Shown here: positions 34,841-44,430 of the stretch, piece by piece | Layout: the number at the start of each line of letters is the position of its first letter | Position numbering within the stretch: the first letter of the stretch is position 1 | Source of the DNA: Pseudomonas sp. ML96 | GTDB lineage: Bacteria > Pseudomonadota > Gammaproteobacteria > Pseudomonadales > Pseudomonadaceae | NCBI RefSeq assembly: GCF_000761545.1 | Contig: NZ_JPMY01000029.1 | Span: forward strand, 1 to 64,000 | Direction: 5' to 3' | DNA: 64,000 nt | Made by a program: the position numbers and the translations under genes | Notes under the pieces: generated by a model | What the model saw: the letters and a program-made list of their open reading frames with translations, nothing else | Database searches by the model: none | Told to the model about the DNA's origin: nothing

Positions 34841-36484
34841 ATGCGTTTCCCTGCCTTGCTAGCAGCTTCCATGTGGTTGGCATCAGCCGGCCTGATGGCA
34901 GCCGAAAGACCGAATATTCTTCTGATCGTCGCCGATGATCTGGGCTACTCGGATCTTGGTGCTTTCGGTGGTGAGATAGAAACACCAAATCTGGACAAAC
35001 TAGCCGAAAGTGGTTTGCAGTTGACCAGCATGTATGCGGCGCCTACCTGCTCGCCGACTCGCGCCATGCTGATGTCGGGCACTGACAACCACTTGGCTGG
35101 GCTGGGAACGATGGCTGAAGGTATGCAGCCATTCCAACGAGGCAAGCCAGGCTATGAGGGGTATCTCAACCAGCAGGCGCACTCCATTGCAGAGTTGCTG
35201 CGTGATGGCGGCTATCGCACTAGCATGGTCGGTAAGTGGCACCTGGGCTTGCAGCCAGAGCAAGGCCCGGATCAGCGTGGTTTCGAGCGATCCTTCACCT
35301 TGCTCGAGGGTGGTGGCGTGCACTTCAAGCCAAAGGCCGGAAGCACAGCAAAGATCGAGCAGCTGACCTATCGAGAGAATGGTCAGCCCGTGGAATTGCC
35401 AGACGATTTCTACTCGACGGACTTCTATACCGACAAGCTGATTAGCTATCTGAAGGCAGGAGAGGGCAGTGGTAAGCCTTTCTTCGCCTATGCGGCCTAC
35501 ACCTCACCGCATTGGCCTCTGCAAGCACCGGATGCCTGGCGAGACAAGTATCAAGGTCGCTACGAGGCGGGTTATGACGCTGTAAGGCTCGCACGCATCG
35601 ATCGGATGAAGGCTCGTGGGCTTCTACCCGCCGATTTTCAGGCGGCAGCTCCACTGCCGGTAACTCCACAGTTGCCAGGATGGGCGCAGCTGAGTGGTGA
35701 GCAACGACACATCGAAGCGCGGAAGATGGAAATCTACGCAGCGATGGTGAGTAACCTCGACCACAACGTCGGGCGCCTATTGAGCTATCTGCGTGAAAAC
35801 GGGCAGATGGACAATACCTTGGTGGTGTTCATGTCCGATAACGGGGCGGCAGGAGAGCGTCACGAGCAGTTTTATCCGGCAGGGCCAGGCACGGACAACA
35901 GCCTGGCTAACCTTGGCAAGCGTGGTTCCCAAATCGACTACGGACCGCGCTGGGCTGAGGTCAGCGCGGCCCCATTTCGTCTATTCAAAGGCACTACCGC
36001 TGAAGGCGGCATTAGTGTTCCGGCACTCGTAAAGCTGCCATCAAGCTTGCGTCGGAAAGGGCTGGAACGAAGCGTGGCGCGTGTAGATGATCTGGCTCCC
36101 ACGTTCCTTGCATTAGCCGCATTGCCGGATCCAGGTAGCTCTTGGAAAGGGCAGGCTAAACACCCCATAACGGGTCGTTCGATGCTGCCAATGCTTGAGG
36201 GCAAGAAACAGTCCGAACCTGTGCTGGCGGGGGAGCTCTTCGGTAGCCGTTACTACCGTGAGGGGAATATGAAACTGCTCGGTCTTGTGCCATGGGCGAG
36301 ACCTGGGGAAGCGCCGCAACCTCTGCGTTGGCAGCTGTTTGATGTGTCCCGAGATCGCGGTGAGCAGCAAGATCTTTCCACTCAGCAACCAGAAACGTTT
36401 GAACGGCTCAAGCAGGCCTGGCAGGGGTATGCACATCAAGTGGGTGTTGTTGTGCCTCCAGCGATGAAGACTGGGGCTCCATGA
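34841..36484 (+). CDS. exported arylsulfatase
   Basis: 547 residues. Signal peptide about 1-21 (..SAGLMA-AERPN), then the sulfatase core: NILLIVADDLGYSDLGAFGG (metal aspartates) and the modification site CSPTR with Cys70 as the formylglycine precursor, then GKWHLG and later VVFMSDNGAAGERHE. It removes sulfate from an aryl or alkyl sulfate ester in the periplasm. It overlaps by 4 bases the gene for a formylglycine-generating enzyme, its likely activator. This suggests that sulfated phenolics are accepted as substrate. Confidence 0.88.
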   Translation: MRFPALLAASMWLASAGLMAAERPNILLIVADDLGYSDLGAFGGEIETPNLDKLAESGLQLTSMYAAPTCSPTRAMLMSGTDNHLAGLGTMAEGMQPFQRGKPGYEGYLNQQAHSIAELLRDGGYRTSMVGKWHLGLQPEQGPDQRGFERSFTLLEGGGVHFKPKAGSTAKIEQLTYRENGQPVELPDDFYSTDFYTDKLISYLKAGEGSGKPFFAYAAYTSPHWPLQAPDAWRDKYQGRYEAGYDAVRLARIDRMKARGLLPADFQAAAPLPVTPQLPGWAQLSGEQRHIEARKMEIYAAMVSNLDHNVGRLLSYLRENGQMDNTLVVFMSDNGAAGERHEQFYPAGPGTDNSLANLGKRGSQIDYGPRWAEVSAAPFRLFKGTTAEGGISVPALVKLPSSLRRKGLERSVARVDDLAPTFLALAALPDPGSSWKGQAKHPITGRSMLPMLEGKKQSEPVLAGELFGSRYYREGNMKLLGLVPWARPGEAPQPLRWQLFDVSRDRGEQQDLSTQQPETFERLKQAWQGYAHQVGVVVPPAMKTGAP

Positions 36485-37497
36485 GGTGGTACTTAACAAC
36501 TGGGGCACTGGCGGCCCTAGTTCTGCTTGTGGCCGGAGTGCTCCATCAGCCGAACCTTGAACTGGGCTCTCGCGAGGCTTGTTTGAGCTATAGCGGACTT
36601 CCTGCCAACTGGCAGGAAGATCCGCTGGCGGGAATGGTGCGGATTCATGGCGGTAAGTTTGTACCGGGCACTCAGGGGGGATACCCCGACGAGATCCCTT
36701 TGGATGTTGTCGAGGTTGCAGATTTCTGGATTGACCGCACCGAAGTAACCCGAGCTCAATTTGCCAGTTTCGTCACCGCCACCGGCTATATCACTGATGC
36801 AGAAAAGCAAGGTGGGGCTGCTCTGTTTCGGTCTCCGCTCGAAGCTGCTGCTGGAGATGCTCCCTTGTCTTGGTGGCATTACGTCCAGGGGGCTAACTGG
36901 CGCTATCCCGAAGGGCCGAGCCAGCCCGCAGCGGTGTTGGATGCCCATCCGGTTACTTTGGTAACTCTCGCAGATGCACAGGCCTATGCGCGTTGGCGAG
37001 GAAATGAGTTACCCAGTGAGGCTGAATGGGAGTACGCCGCACGAGCAGGCCAAGATTCCCTGCGTTTAGGGGAGGAACCGCTGGACTCTCACGGCAAGCC
37101 CTTGGCCAATTATTGGCAGGGAGTTTTTCCGATTCAGGATGCAGGAGAAGACGGGTTCGCTGGCTTGGCTCCGAGTGGGTGCTTTGCTGCCAACGCTAAC
37201 GGGCTGTTCGACATGATTGGCAACGTCTGGGAGTGGACTGCGGACACCCAGCAGGGGCCGCTTTTCAGTCACGCTAATGGCGATCCTGGGCAGTTGCGCA
37301 GCGTCTCATTCTCCTCACGATACCAAGTGATCAAAGGCGGTTCATGGCTATGCGCTACTTCCTATTGCGCACGTTATCGCTCCGCCGCGCGTGAGCGCCA
37401 GGAGGAAGACTTGGCAACTTCCCACGTCGGCTTCCGCACTATTCGCCGAACTACAAACGAATTTTCCCCCGAACGGAGAGACTCAGATGCGTCTTAA
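36481..37497 (+). CDS. membrane-anchored formylglycine-generating enzyme (SUMF1 family)
   Basis: 338 residues. One N-terminal TM helix (about 5-21) and then the FGE-sulfatase domain (about 50-328): MVRIHGGKFVPGT, IDRTEVTRAQFASF, ELPSEAEWEYAARAG, NVWEWTAD and GGSWLCATSYCARYR. Cys291 and Cys296 occupy the places of the catalytic, copper-binding pair of aerobic FGE. The start overlaps the sulfatase stop (ATGA). FGE normally acts in the bacterial cytosol; the anchor here implies periplasmic maturation of the sulfatase. Confidence 0.85.
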   Translation: MRWYLTTGALAALVLLVAGVLHQPNLELGSREACLSYSGLPANWQEDPLAGMVRIHGGKFVPGTQGGYPDEIPLDVVEVADFWIDRTEVTRAQFASFVTATGYITDAEKQGGAALFRSPLEAAAGDAPLSWWHYVQGANWRYPEGPSQPAAVLDAHPVTLVTLADAQAYARWRGNELPSEAEWEYAARAGQDSLRLGEEPLDSHGKPLANYWQGVFPIQDAGEDGFAGLAPSGCFAANANGLFDMIGNVWEWTADTQQGPLFSHANGDPGQLRSVSFSSRYQVIKGGSWLCATSYCARYRSAARERQEEDLATSHVGFRTIRRTTNEFSPERRDSDAS

Positions 37498-38320
37498 TCC
37501 ATTGCTTCTAGGTGCCTTGATGCTCCTATCCGTTTTCGGCACCGCACGGGCCGATGACGAGGAGCAGTCTAGAGAGCTGCTGCAGCAGGCTGTCGACTAC
37601 TATCGCGTACAGGGTGATGCGGCTTTCGCCGCGTTCAGCCGTCAAGGCGAATTCATCCAGGGCGATCGCTATGTGTTTGTCGTTGATGCGGCCGGGACCA
37701 TGCTCGCTAGTGGCGGCCCTTCGGCGGTTTTGATTGGTCGTGATGTATCGGCGGTGCTGGACTCTGAATTGCGCCAGGCTTTCGAGCAGGCTTTACAAGC
37801 TACAGAAGGCGCTGGAGTGCAGGTCGCTGAGTATCGTTGGCTCAATCGCCGTGATGGTCGAGAGGAGCGCAAGCGTGTGTACTTTCAGCGCGTAGGTGAT
37901 CGCTTCATAGTGGTTGGTCACTACCTGCCGCGGGCAACCCCAGATCAAGCGGAAGCGCTGCTGGCCCGGGCTGCAAAGGCCATTGCTGCCGATCCGGAGC
38001 AGAGCTTCGAGGCGATCAACAGCCTCTCGGCTAGTTTTCGTGAGGATGATTTGTATGTCTTCGCCATCGACCTTCGCTCGCGCCGCTATGTCGCTCATGG
38101 CTACAACAAACGCCTTCTAGGGGTGGACTTCTCCACTATCCGTGACCCAGATGGGAAACCTGTTGGCGAGCCAATTTTGCAACTGATGCAAAGGGCCGAA
38201 ACAGGCGGCTTTGACTACCGTTGGAAGAACCCGGTAACCAGCAAAATTGAGGAAAAACATGCTCTGCTGCGTAAGGTCGGCAACTATCTGATCGCCGTGG
38301 GCTACTACCAGCCTCGCTGA
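37487..38320 (+). CDS. periplasmic double-cache protein
   Basis: 277 residues from the ATG at 37487 (CGGAGAG upstream), overlapping the FGE gene by 11 bases. Signal peptide about 1-22 (..FGTARA-DDEEQ). Two repeated units, one around GDRYVFVVDAAGTMLASGG and one around DLYVFAIDLRSRRYVAHGY, each the core of a cache ligand-binding fold. There is no transmembrane or signalling domain, so it is a soluble binding protein, perhaps serving a chemoreceptor or the envelope system. Confidence 0.7.
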   Translation: MRLNPLLLGALMLLSVFGTARADDEEQSRELLQQAVDYYRVQGDAAFAAFSRQGEFIQGDRYVFVVDAAGTMLASGGPSAVLIGRDVSAVLDSELRQAFEQALQATEGAGVQVAEYRWLNRRDGREERKRVYFQRVGDRFIVVGHYLPRATPDQAEALLARAAKAIAADPEQSFEAINSLSASFREDDLYVFAIDLRSRRYVAHGYNKRLLGVDFSTIRDPDGKPVGEPILQLMQRAETGGFDYRWKNPVTSKIEEKHALLRKVGNYLIAVGYYQPR

Positions 38321-38327
38321 CAGTGCA

Positions 38328-39677
38328 TCAGTGGCTGGGGATTTTCTCCGCCAGCCGCTGATCTTCCATACGCCAAGCGATCAGTAGTGGAGCCAACGCA
38401 AGGGCAGAGCACAGCAGCATCAAGTAGCCAAAAGCATGGCCTGGCTGCCAGGTATTCAAGGCAGTGAACAGGCTCATTAACAAGGCAGCTCCGAGCGCTC
38501 CTCCAAGGCCGCGAACCAACCCGCAGCAGGCTGTTGCAATGCCTAGCTGCGCGCGTGGAGCCGCGTTTTGTACGGCCACCAGTACGGTTGGAAACTGCAG
38601 GCCCAGGGCTATTCCTGTCAGCATTAGTCCTGGCAGTGCTAACCAGCTGGCCTCAACCCAGGCCACGCAGGCCAGAGTTGGTGGGAGAGCGCTACAGCCT
38701 GTAAGGATCAGAGGCTTGTAACGCTTCAGCTGAGCGCTCAGGCGGCCTCCGGTGTAGGCGCCAATAGGAATGCCAGCGGCCAGTGCAATCAGCAGCGAAA
38801 TTGCTTGACCACTCTCGGCGTGAAGTGGGATCAACATCCCAAGACCAACGGAGAGGAAGCTACTGAATAGCATCAGTAGCAGACTTGCTCGCAGTGTTGG
38901 AATGCGTAGCAACGATGGTGGTATCAGTGGCTCACTGGCATGCCGTTGCCACGCGATGAAGAGCGCTGTCCCTAGCGTCCCCACCAGTAGCAACGCTGTG
39001 TCGATGGTGCTGCTCCAGGATTGCTCATGGCCGAAGCGGATTACCAGCATCATCACACAGCCCAGTCCCAGGGTTAGCAACATGCAGCCCAGATAGTCGA
39101 CTCGACTGTTCATTCGGCTGCTAGCTAAACCTGCAAGCCCACGCTGGGCAAGAAATAGGGCAGCCAGACCCAGCGGCAGATTGATAAGAAAAATTCCACG
39201 CCACGACCACTGCCCGATAAGACTTCCGAGCAGCGGGCCGGCCAGGCTAGCAATAGCAAACATGCCGCTGAACCAAGCTTGGTAGCGCCCCCGCTCGGCC
39301 GGCGAGATCAGCTCGCCGATCAGACTCTGAATGCAGGTCATCATGGCCCCGGCCCCAATGCCCTGTAATGCTCGAGCTGCAACGAGCTCGCCAACATCTC
39401 GAGCCAGGCTGCAGAGTATCGAGGCGAGGATAAACGCGAGAAGGGATCCGTATAGCAATCGAGCTCGCCCAAATAGGTCGCCGAGCTTACCTGCGATAGG
39501 TGTGGCCACCGTCATTGCCAGCAGATACGCCGATACCACCCAGGGCAGATACTCTGCGTGCGGCAAATCGCGAGAGATGTCCGGCAGGACCACTGCCACT
39601 ATGGTCTGGTCAAGCGCTGCCAGAAACAGCGCTAGTAAGAGACCACTGAGGATCTTTCGTAAACGGTGCTCGCTCAT
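38328..39677 (-). CDS. MFS exporter of the DHA2/EmrB type
   Basis: 449 residues, many TM helices (12 to 14). The family signs include LDQTIVAVVLPDISRDL in TM1, GKLGDLFGRARLL in loop 2-3 and ARALQGIGAGAMMTCIQSLIGELISPAERGR (motif C region). Probably exports toxic phenolics. It shares a 4-base overlap with the upstream gene (39674-40408) and is convergent with the main operon, 7 bases from its end. Confidence 0.82.
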   Translation of the reverse strand: MSEHRLRKILSGLLLALFLAALDQTIVAVVLPDISRDLPHAEYLPWVVSAYLLAMTVATPIAGKLGDLFGRARLLYGSLLAFILASILCSLARDVGELVAARALQGIGAGAMMTCIQSLIGELISPAERGRYQAWFSGMFAIASLAGPLLGSLIGQWSWRGIFLINLPLGLAALFLAQRGLAGLASSRMNSRVDYLGCMLLTLGLGCVMMLVIRFGHEQSWSSTIDTALLLVGTLGTALFIAWQRHASEPLIPPSLLRIPTLRASLLLMLFSSFLSVGLGMLIPLHAESGQAISLLIALAAGIPIGAYTGGRLSAQLKRYKPLILTGCSALPPTLACVAWVEASWLALPGLMLTGIALGLQFPTVLVAVQNAAPRAQLGIATACCGLVRGLGGALGAALLMSLFTALNTWQPGHAFGYLMLLCSALALAPLLIAWRMEDQRLAEKIPSH

Positions 39678-40408
39678 GACTGCCGGAGCTGCTCGGCAAT
39701 CTGCTGGCTTTGCAAGCCGATCTGTTCCAAGTAGTAGGCCACGCTACCTGGTACAAACTCTCCTGTTTGCTGCAGTAAATGACGCCGAATGTAGTTGTAG
39801 CTGCGCTCTAGCTTGCTCAGCTCTGTCGCCTGCTGAGGAAGCATTTGTTGCAGTGTGGCGAGGTCTTGCCGAATAGCCTGATCAAGAGTCTCCGGTGCGC
39901 CCTGCTTGAGGTCATCGATGTAGACAGCCAGCGAGCCAAAGGCACGAGTCTGGTAGTAAAGAAGCAGGCGCTGACTGTTGAGCATCAGTCGATCAAGTGT
40001 CTGCAATGGAGAGCTGTCGTGGTCTGATTCCGGGTCAAGCTGCTGAGCGAGCGAATCGAGCCGCGCCTGAGATTCGAGGATTGGGTTAATCCAGATTGGG
40101 TAGAGATGAGCCTCGTCACCCCGGTGCTGTTCCAGCGTTTCAATTAGCGATTGGAGCCGTGCACCTTCCGCCTGCAGCTCAGGAGAGGGCGTTTGCTGCA
40201 GCAGCATATTCAGCTGCTGCATATCCGCACGATACTTTTCTGCGTGCTCTGGGTTAGCCGAGCTTGTTACTGGGTTGTAATGCAGGAGCAAGTGACTGGA
40301 GCTATTGAAGGCCAGGAACCGTATGTTCTGAATGTCTTCCTGAGGGGCTTTGGCGAATGCCAGGAATGGGCAGAGCAACAGCGTAAGCAATGCCTGTTTT
40401 AGATGCAT
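39674..40408 (-). CDS. exported helical protein of unknown function
   Basis: 244 residues from the ATG at 40408, preceded by AAGGAAG; the ATG at 40609 would add a non-signal stretch and is rejected. Signal peptide about 1-19 (..LLLCPFLAFA-KAP). The mature protein is almost all helix, rich in Gln and Leu. No domain recognised. It is coupled to the DHA2 exporter, so it may be an accessory periplasmic part of the export system. Confidence 0.6.
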   Translation of the reverse strand: MHLKQALLTLLLCPFLAFAKAPQEDIQNIRFLAFNSSSHLLLHYNPVTSSANPEHAEKYRADMQQLNMLLQQTPSPELQAEGARLQSLIETLEQHRGDEAHLYPIWINPILESQARLDSLAQQLDPESDHDSSPLQTLDRLMLNSQRLLLYYQTRAFGSLAVYIDDLKQGAPETLDQAIRQDLATLQQMLPQQATELSKLERSYNYIRRHLLQQTGEFVPGSVAYYLEQIGLQSQQIAEQLRQS

Positions 40409-40711
40409 GGCGTCTTCCTTCTTATTCTGGGGCTCATGCGGTAAGCGTCGTCCGGGCTCGTTTGAGCCCGGGCTAGGTACTGTATGACAGGTAGTCCACA
40501 GCCCTTGGCTGACGCGTTTGGAGAAGATCGAAACCCCTCTTGTGGAGGGGCTCCGAGGCCCATCGTGGCGAGCCGTGGGCACGATAGGTTTACGTGCTTC
40601 TTGGCTCAATATGCACGGGCGAGTTAGGGGCGATTAACGCCCATATTCATGCCGATTGAGACCATTGAAGGTAGGCACATTCGGTTAGAAAGATGCCTAC
40701 GTATCAGGGCC
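40409..40711. other. intergenic region with several hairpins
   Basis: About 300 bases without a gene between two minus-strand genes. It holds hairpins CCGGGCTC-GTTT-GAGCCCGG (40452-40471), CCCCTC-TTGTG-GAGGGG (about 40535-40551) and GGGCG-ATTAA-CGCCC (40626-40640), of which one may terminate the beta-helix gene transcript; none has a clear U-run. Confidence 0.4.
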
Positions 40712-42652
40712 TTATTTCTTGCGGTCTGGGCAGTTCTTTTGAGCCGTGGCGGGATACTCGGACAGCCTTTTCACTGCCGTCATTTTGTAGATGGCGTTGT
40801 CTGGTTCGGAGGCGAGGGCGGACGGGCCGAACTCGTTGACTACGTGACGAATGCCACCACCAGCAGCGATCACCGAACTGGTCATGGACTTCAGGCGAAT
40901 GCCTGCCGAATTTGGTGCCTCGATGGCGCTGGAAGCGAATACGCCCGTAAAGAAGAGCGAGTAGACCGCCAGTCCAGTCGCCTCATGAGATTTGACGTTG
41001 CTGCCCACAACGTAAGAGGCGAAACCTTCCTTGGCTCCATTCATCCAGGCAGCTTGATAGGGCGGATCGTAGGGCATCTCACTTTGGTAGAAGATCGTAC
41101 GGCCGCGCTCACCATTCCAGATAACCTGATGCTTCTGGAAGTGCTCTACGAATAGACCCAGAGCGTTGACATCGTTTCCATTAACAATCAGGCCATGATC
41201 AGCCTGGTTTTCGCCCCAAGCAGTGCCAGTGCCATGATCACCACGCCAGATCCAGCTGTGATCAAGAATCACATTGTGGTTGTTGACCTCGACACTGGTG
41301 GTCGCTTTGCCGAGCAATGGGCCGCCCACGCGAACGAAGATATCGCTCAGCGTGGTCGGGTCATGTGCTTCGCCGGCGTAGCTGCCGCGCTGTCCGACTT
41401 TCAGCAGGACATTGGAGTTGGTTGGGCCTGCGTCGATGATCAAACCAGAAAGCATGGCGCCGGTGATGTTGCCGACTTCAACAGCAGCCTTACCCGTTGC
41501 CGGAACCAGAGTCGGGAACCCGAGGCCGAGCACTACTGTGCCTGCACGGTTTACCTTGATCGGCTCACCCAAGACGTAGACGCCCGGGGTAACGATCAGG
41601 TTCTTGCCCTGTTGCAGCTGCGCGTTAATGGTGGAAGCCGAGTCGCTTGGTTTAGCGATGTAGAAGGTCTGAATTGGAAGCTGTTTGCCAGTCTGTGCTG
41701 ACACCTCCCAGTCGTGGCCGGACCCGTGGCTTTTTACGCGGGGGACAAATACGTTGAACTGCTTCTGCGCGTCTACATAGAGAAACGGTGCTTCCCGTGT
41801 CACCGGCGTTGTTGCTTGGCTGGTGATGCTGCCCGGATCGAAGTTGCTTCCTGGAGCACCGAGTACGCCAGAGAACACGTAGTTGATCGCTCGGCCGTTC
41901 CACTGGTTGATTGTGCTGTTGCGCGTGTACCAGTGAGCTTGAGCTGCACCGACGGTACCGTCACCGCTGATGACTGAGCCCTGAACATTGCTGTTGGCAA
42001 TGTAGGTGCCGAAGGCCATGGTGCCGTAGCGACCGTTGAGCTCAAGGTCACCAAGGATATTGATTCGACGTAGTGGGGCTGCCTGAGAAACAGCCCAGCG
42101 CATGGTGTGCGGCGGGGCTATGCCCTCTGGGTATGGCAGTTGAGCGTCATCACCAACCGGGCGCTGGATAGGGTTGATCGTCAGGTTCGACAGCGATCGC
42201 CAGAACTTGGTTAGCGAGTTGGACACCAAGGTCCCATCCTGCGGGTTGCCACCCGGATTCTCTTGCTTGGGCTCCACGTGAAGGGCGCCGTTAATGCGGA
42301 CCTCCTGCGGAGTTTTCCCCAGCCCATAGATCGCCGTGTAGTAACCCACCTCCGAATTGACGATACCCGTTGCGGTCGCGGGATCATCCTGACCTGCATC
42401 ACTGCCGTATACGCCCGGCATGAAGAACACAGCATGGCGGTTCTGGCTGAACTCTGGCTCGTTGGAAAAGCTCTGCAGAGTGGAGTTGATTTCAGCAACC
42501 GGAGTGGTAGGGGTGAAAATAGTTACATTTGGGCCGAAGTCGGGAAGGGCGGGAGTGCTCTTATTCGGCGCTGAACTGACAGCTGTTGGCGCCAGAGACA
42601 GGGCTATACAGGCAGCCCCGCTAATAGCAGTTGCAAGAAGGCTTGTCTTCAT
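40712..42652 (-). CDS. secreted right-handed beta-helix protein
   Basis: 646 residues with a signal peptide cut near 28 (..APTAVSSA-PNKST). The body has repeating short strands, Asn and Gly turns (VILDHSWIWRGDHGTGTAWGENQADHGLIVNGNDVNALGLFVEHFQKHQVIWNGERGRTIFYQ) as in pectate-lyase-like or GH55-like parallel beta helices; database records sometimes mislabel such proteins as adenylyl cyclase. A glycosidase-like or binding role toward a plant glycoside is possible. Active-site residues cannot be assigned. It stands alone behind operator copy 6. Confidence 0.65.
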   Translation of the reverse strand: MKTSLLATAISGAACIALSLAPTAVSSAPNKSTPALPDFGPNVTIFTPTTPVAEINSTLQSFSNEPEFSQNRHAVFFMPGVYGSDAGQDDPATATGIVNSEVGYYTAIYGLGKTPQEVRINGALHVEPKQENPGGNPQDGTLVSNSLTKFWRSLSNLTINPIQRPVGDDAQLPYPEGIAPPHTMRWAVSQAAPLRRINILGDLELNGRYGTMAFGTYIANSNVQGSVISGDGTVGAAQAHWYTRNSTINQWNGRAINYVFSGVLGAPGSNFDPGSITSQATTPVTREAPFLYVDAQKQFNVFVPRVKSHGSGHDWEVSAQTGKQLPIQTFYIAKPSDSASTINAQLQQGKNLIVTPGVYVLGEPIKVNRAGTVVLGLGFPTLVPATGKAAVEVGNITGAMLSGLIIDAGPTNSNVLLKVGQRGSYAGEAHDPTTLSDIFVRVGGPLLGKATTSVEVNNHNVILDHSWIWRGDHGTGTAWGENQADHGLIVNGNDVNALGLFVEHFQKHQVIWNGERGRTIFYQSEMPYDPPYQAAWMNGAKEGFASYVVGSNVKSHEATGLAVYSLFFTGVFASSAIEAPNSAGIRLKSMTSSVIAAGGGIRHVVNEFGPSALASEPDNAIYKMTAVKRLSEYPATAQKNCPDRKK

Positions 42653-42673
42653 TTTTGAAATCCATCTTTTTTG

Positions 42674-42686
42674 AAGTTTTTGTTGT
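42674..42686 (-). promoter_or_regulatory. A-rich Crc/Hfq-type motif before the beta-helix gene
   Basis: On the minus strand reads ACAACAAAAACTT, about 21 bases before the ATG and adjacent to another A-rich run. It fits the AAnAAnAA pattern. Confidence 0.45.
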
Positions 42687-42889
42687 AGATGAAATCATGG
42701 CCAGCTGACTTGTTGGCCGAGTAATGGTTGTCAATGTCGTCAGCTGACTACTTTGCCATTTTCATTACGTTATATACGGCGATGAGTGCAGGTGCGGTTA
42801 GGCTCCGAGCTAATCGCTTGCCCAGCCGCATGCGCAGCTAAGGAGATGCACGCGGAAGGCCTGCCAAAGCTGCCCATCAGGAGTTAGGG

Positions 42890-42933
42890 TTACCAATCGA
42901 TTTTTTATCTAACAGGTATCTTTCGGCGCGATA
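42890..42933 (-). promoter_or_regulatory. nod-box-like composite operator, copy 6
   Basis: On the minus strand: TATCGCGCCGAAAGATA (42933 to 42917), 12 bases, then AAAATCGATTGGTAA (42904 to 42890). It lies 238 bases before the beta-helix gene, in a 518-base A/T-rich gap (42653-43170) whose other parts show no gene. Confidence 0.55.
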
Positions 42934-43130
42934 TAGAGATGAGCCGAAATGGGCAGCGCATAGCTTCAGGGAAGAGTATTAAGTCAGATTAATTTGCGAT
43001 GGCGATATTTGACGGGCCAATTATTGCAACTGGCTTATTGAGGGTGTTGAGTCAAATAATCTATTTGGCTAGATTTCGATGGATTATCCTTGCCGCAATT
43101 TATCTATAAGAGCTGATTTTTATTATGCAT

Positions 43131-43163
43131 AGAGAAAGAGGGAAGTTACTTCCCCCTTTCTCT
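43131..43163 (-). terminator. hairpin after the formaldehyde dehydrogenase gene
   Basis: AGAGAAAG and CTTTCTCT arms with a second pairing section (AGGGAAG/CTTCCCC) around a TTA loop form a long stem 7 bases after the stop of the dehydrogenase gene. There is no long U-run, but the position fits a terminator. Confidence 0.6.
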
Positions 43164-43170
43164 AGTGCGG

Positions 43171-44370
43171 TCAGGCAGCGCTGAACGATTTATGCGGGTC
43201 GATGACGAATTTCTTTGGCACACCGGCATCGAACTCGCCGTAACCACGAGGTGCATCGTCCAGGCTGATCACCTGCACGCCTACCACTTCGGCGATGTTG
43301 ATGCGGTCCCACATGATTGCTTGCATCAGCGCACGGTTGTACTTCATGACTGGGGTCTGGCCGGTATGGAAGCTGTGAGATTTCGCCCAGCCCAGGCCGA
43401 AACGAATGCTCAGGCTGCCGATTTTTGCCGCTGCATCTACTGCGCCCGGATCTTCGGTGACGTACAGGCCGGGGATGCCGATCTTGCCGGCCACGCGCGT
43501 GACCTGCATCAGCGAATTGAGGACGGTGGCCGGAGCTTCGTGCTGCGCGCCAGCATGGCCATGACCGCGGGCCTCAAAGCCCACTGCATCCACAGCGCAA
43601 TCTACTTCTGGCTCACCTAGCAGGTCTGCGATCTGCTCATGCAGCGGTGTGTCCTTGGATAGGTCGGCAATCTCGAAACCAACGGATTTAGCATGAGCAA
43701 GACGTACTGGGTTCACGTCGCCGACGATCACTACGGCTGCACCTAACAGGCGGGCAGAGGCGGCAGCAGCGAGCCCCACTGGGCCTGCGCCAGCGACATA
43801 TACAGTGCTGCCTGGCCCAACGCCGGCGGTTACTGCGCCGTGGTAGCCGGTGGGCAGAATGTCGGACAGGCACGTCAGGTCACGAATCTTTTCCATAGCC
43901 TTGTCGCGTTCTGGCAGCTTGAGCAGGTTGAAGTCCGCATAGGGCACCAACACGTACTCGGCCTGGCCGCCGGTCCAGTCACCCATGTCGACGTAGCCGT
44001 AGGCCCCGCCAGCACGAGCCGGGTTTACAGTAAGGCAGACTCCGGTGTGTTGCTCCTTGCACGAACGGCAGCGGCCACATGCGACGTTGAACGGTACCGA
44101 AACCAGGTCGCCGATCTGCAGGTGCTCCACATCACGGCCTTTCTCGATCACCTCGCCCGTAATTTCGTGGCCCAGCACCAGGCCGACTTGAGCGGTGGTG
44201 CGGCCACGGACCATATGCTGATCCGAGCCGCAAATGTTGGTGGACACCACTTTCAGAATGACTGCGTGCTCGATTTTTTTGCCGCGCGGGTCCTGCATTT
44301 TGGGGTAGTCGATCTTTTGTACTTCGACCTTGCCCGATCCGAGATATACGACTCCACGATTGCCACTCAT
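43171..44370 (-). CDS. fdhA: glutathione-independent formaldehyde dehydrogenase
   Basis: 399 residues, matching the zinc-containing, tightly NAD-bound formaldehyde dehydrogenase (dismutase) of Pseudomonas. Motifs: VSTNICGSDQHMVRGR (catalytic zinc), GHEITGEV, CGRCRSCKEQHTGVC (structural zinc) and GAGPVGLAAAASARLLGA (NAD). It oxidises formaldehyde to formate. It is the last gene of a module with a Rieske O-demethylase and its reductase, where formaldehyde is the co-product of demethylation, so its role there is detoxification. Confidence 0.9.
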   Translation of the reverse strand: MSGNRGVVYLGSGKVEVQKIDYPKMQDPRGKKIEHAVILKVVSTNICGSDQHMVRGRTTAQVGLVLGHEITGEVIEKGRDVEHLQIGDLVSVPFNVACGRCRSCKEQHTGVCLTVNPARAGGAYGYVDMGDWTGGQAEYVLVPYADFNLLKLPERDKAMEKIRDLTCLSDILPTGYHGAVTAGVGPGSTVYVAGAGPVGLAAAASARLLGAAVVIVGDVNPVRLAHAKSVGFEIADLSKDTPLHEQIADLLGEPEVDCAVDAVGFEARGHGHAGAQHEAPATVLNSLMQVTRVAGKIGIPGLYVTEDPGAVDAAAKIGSLSIRFGLGWAKSHSFHTGQTPVMKYNRALMQAIMWDRINIAEVVGVQVISLDDAPRGYGEFDAGVPKKFVIDPHKSFSAA

Positions 44371-44430
44371 AGAACAACTCCTTAATGCGCCCCTATGGAG
44401 CGCAGGTGGTGGGTAGTCACAAACCGTTGG

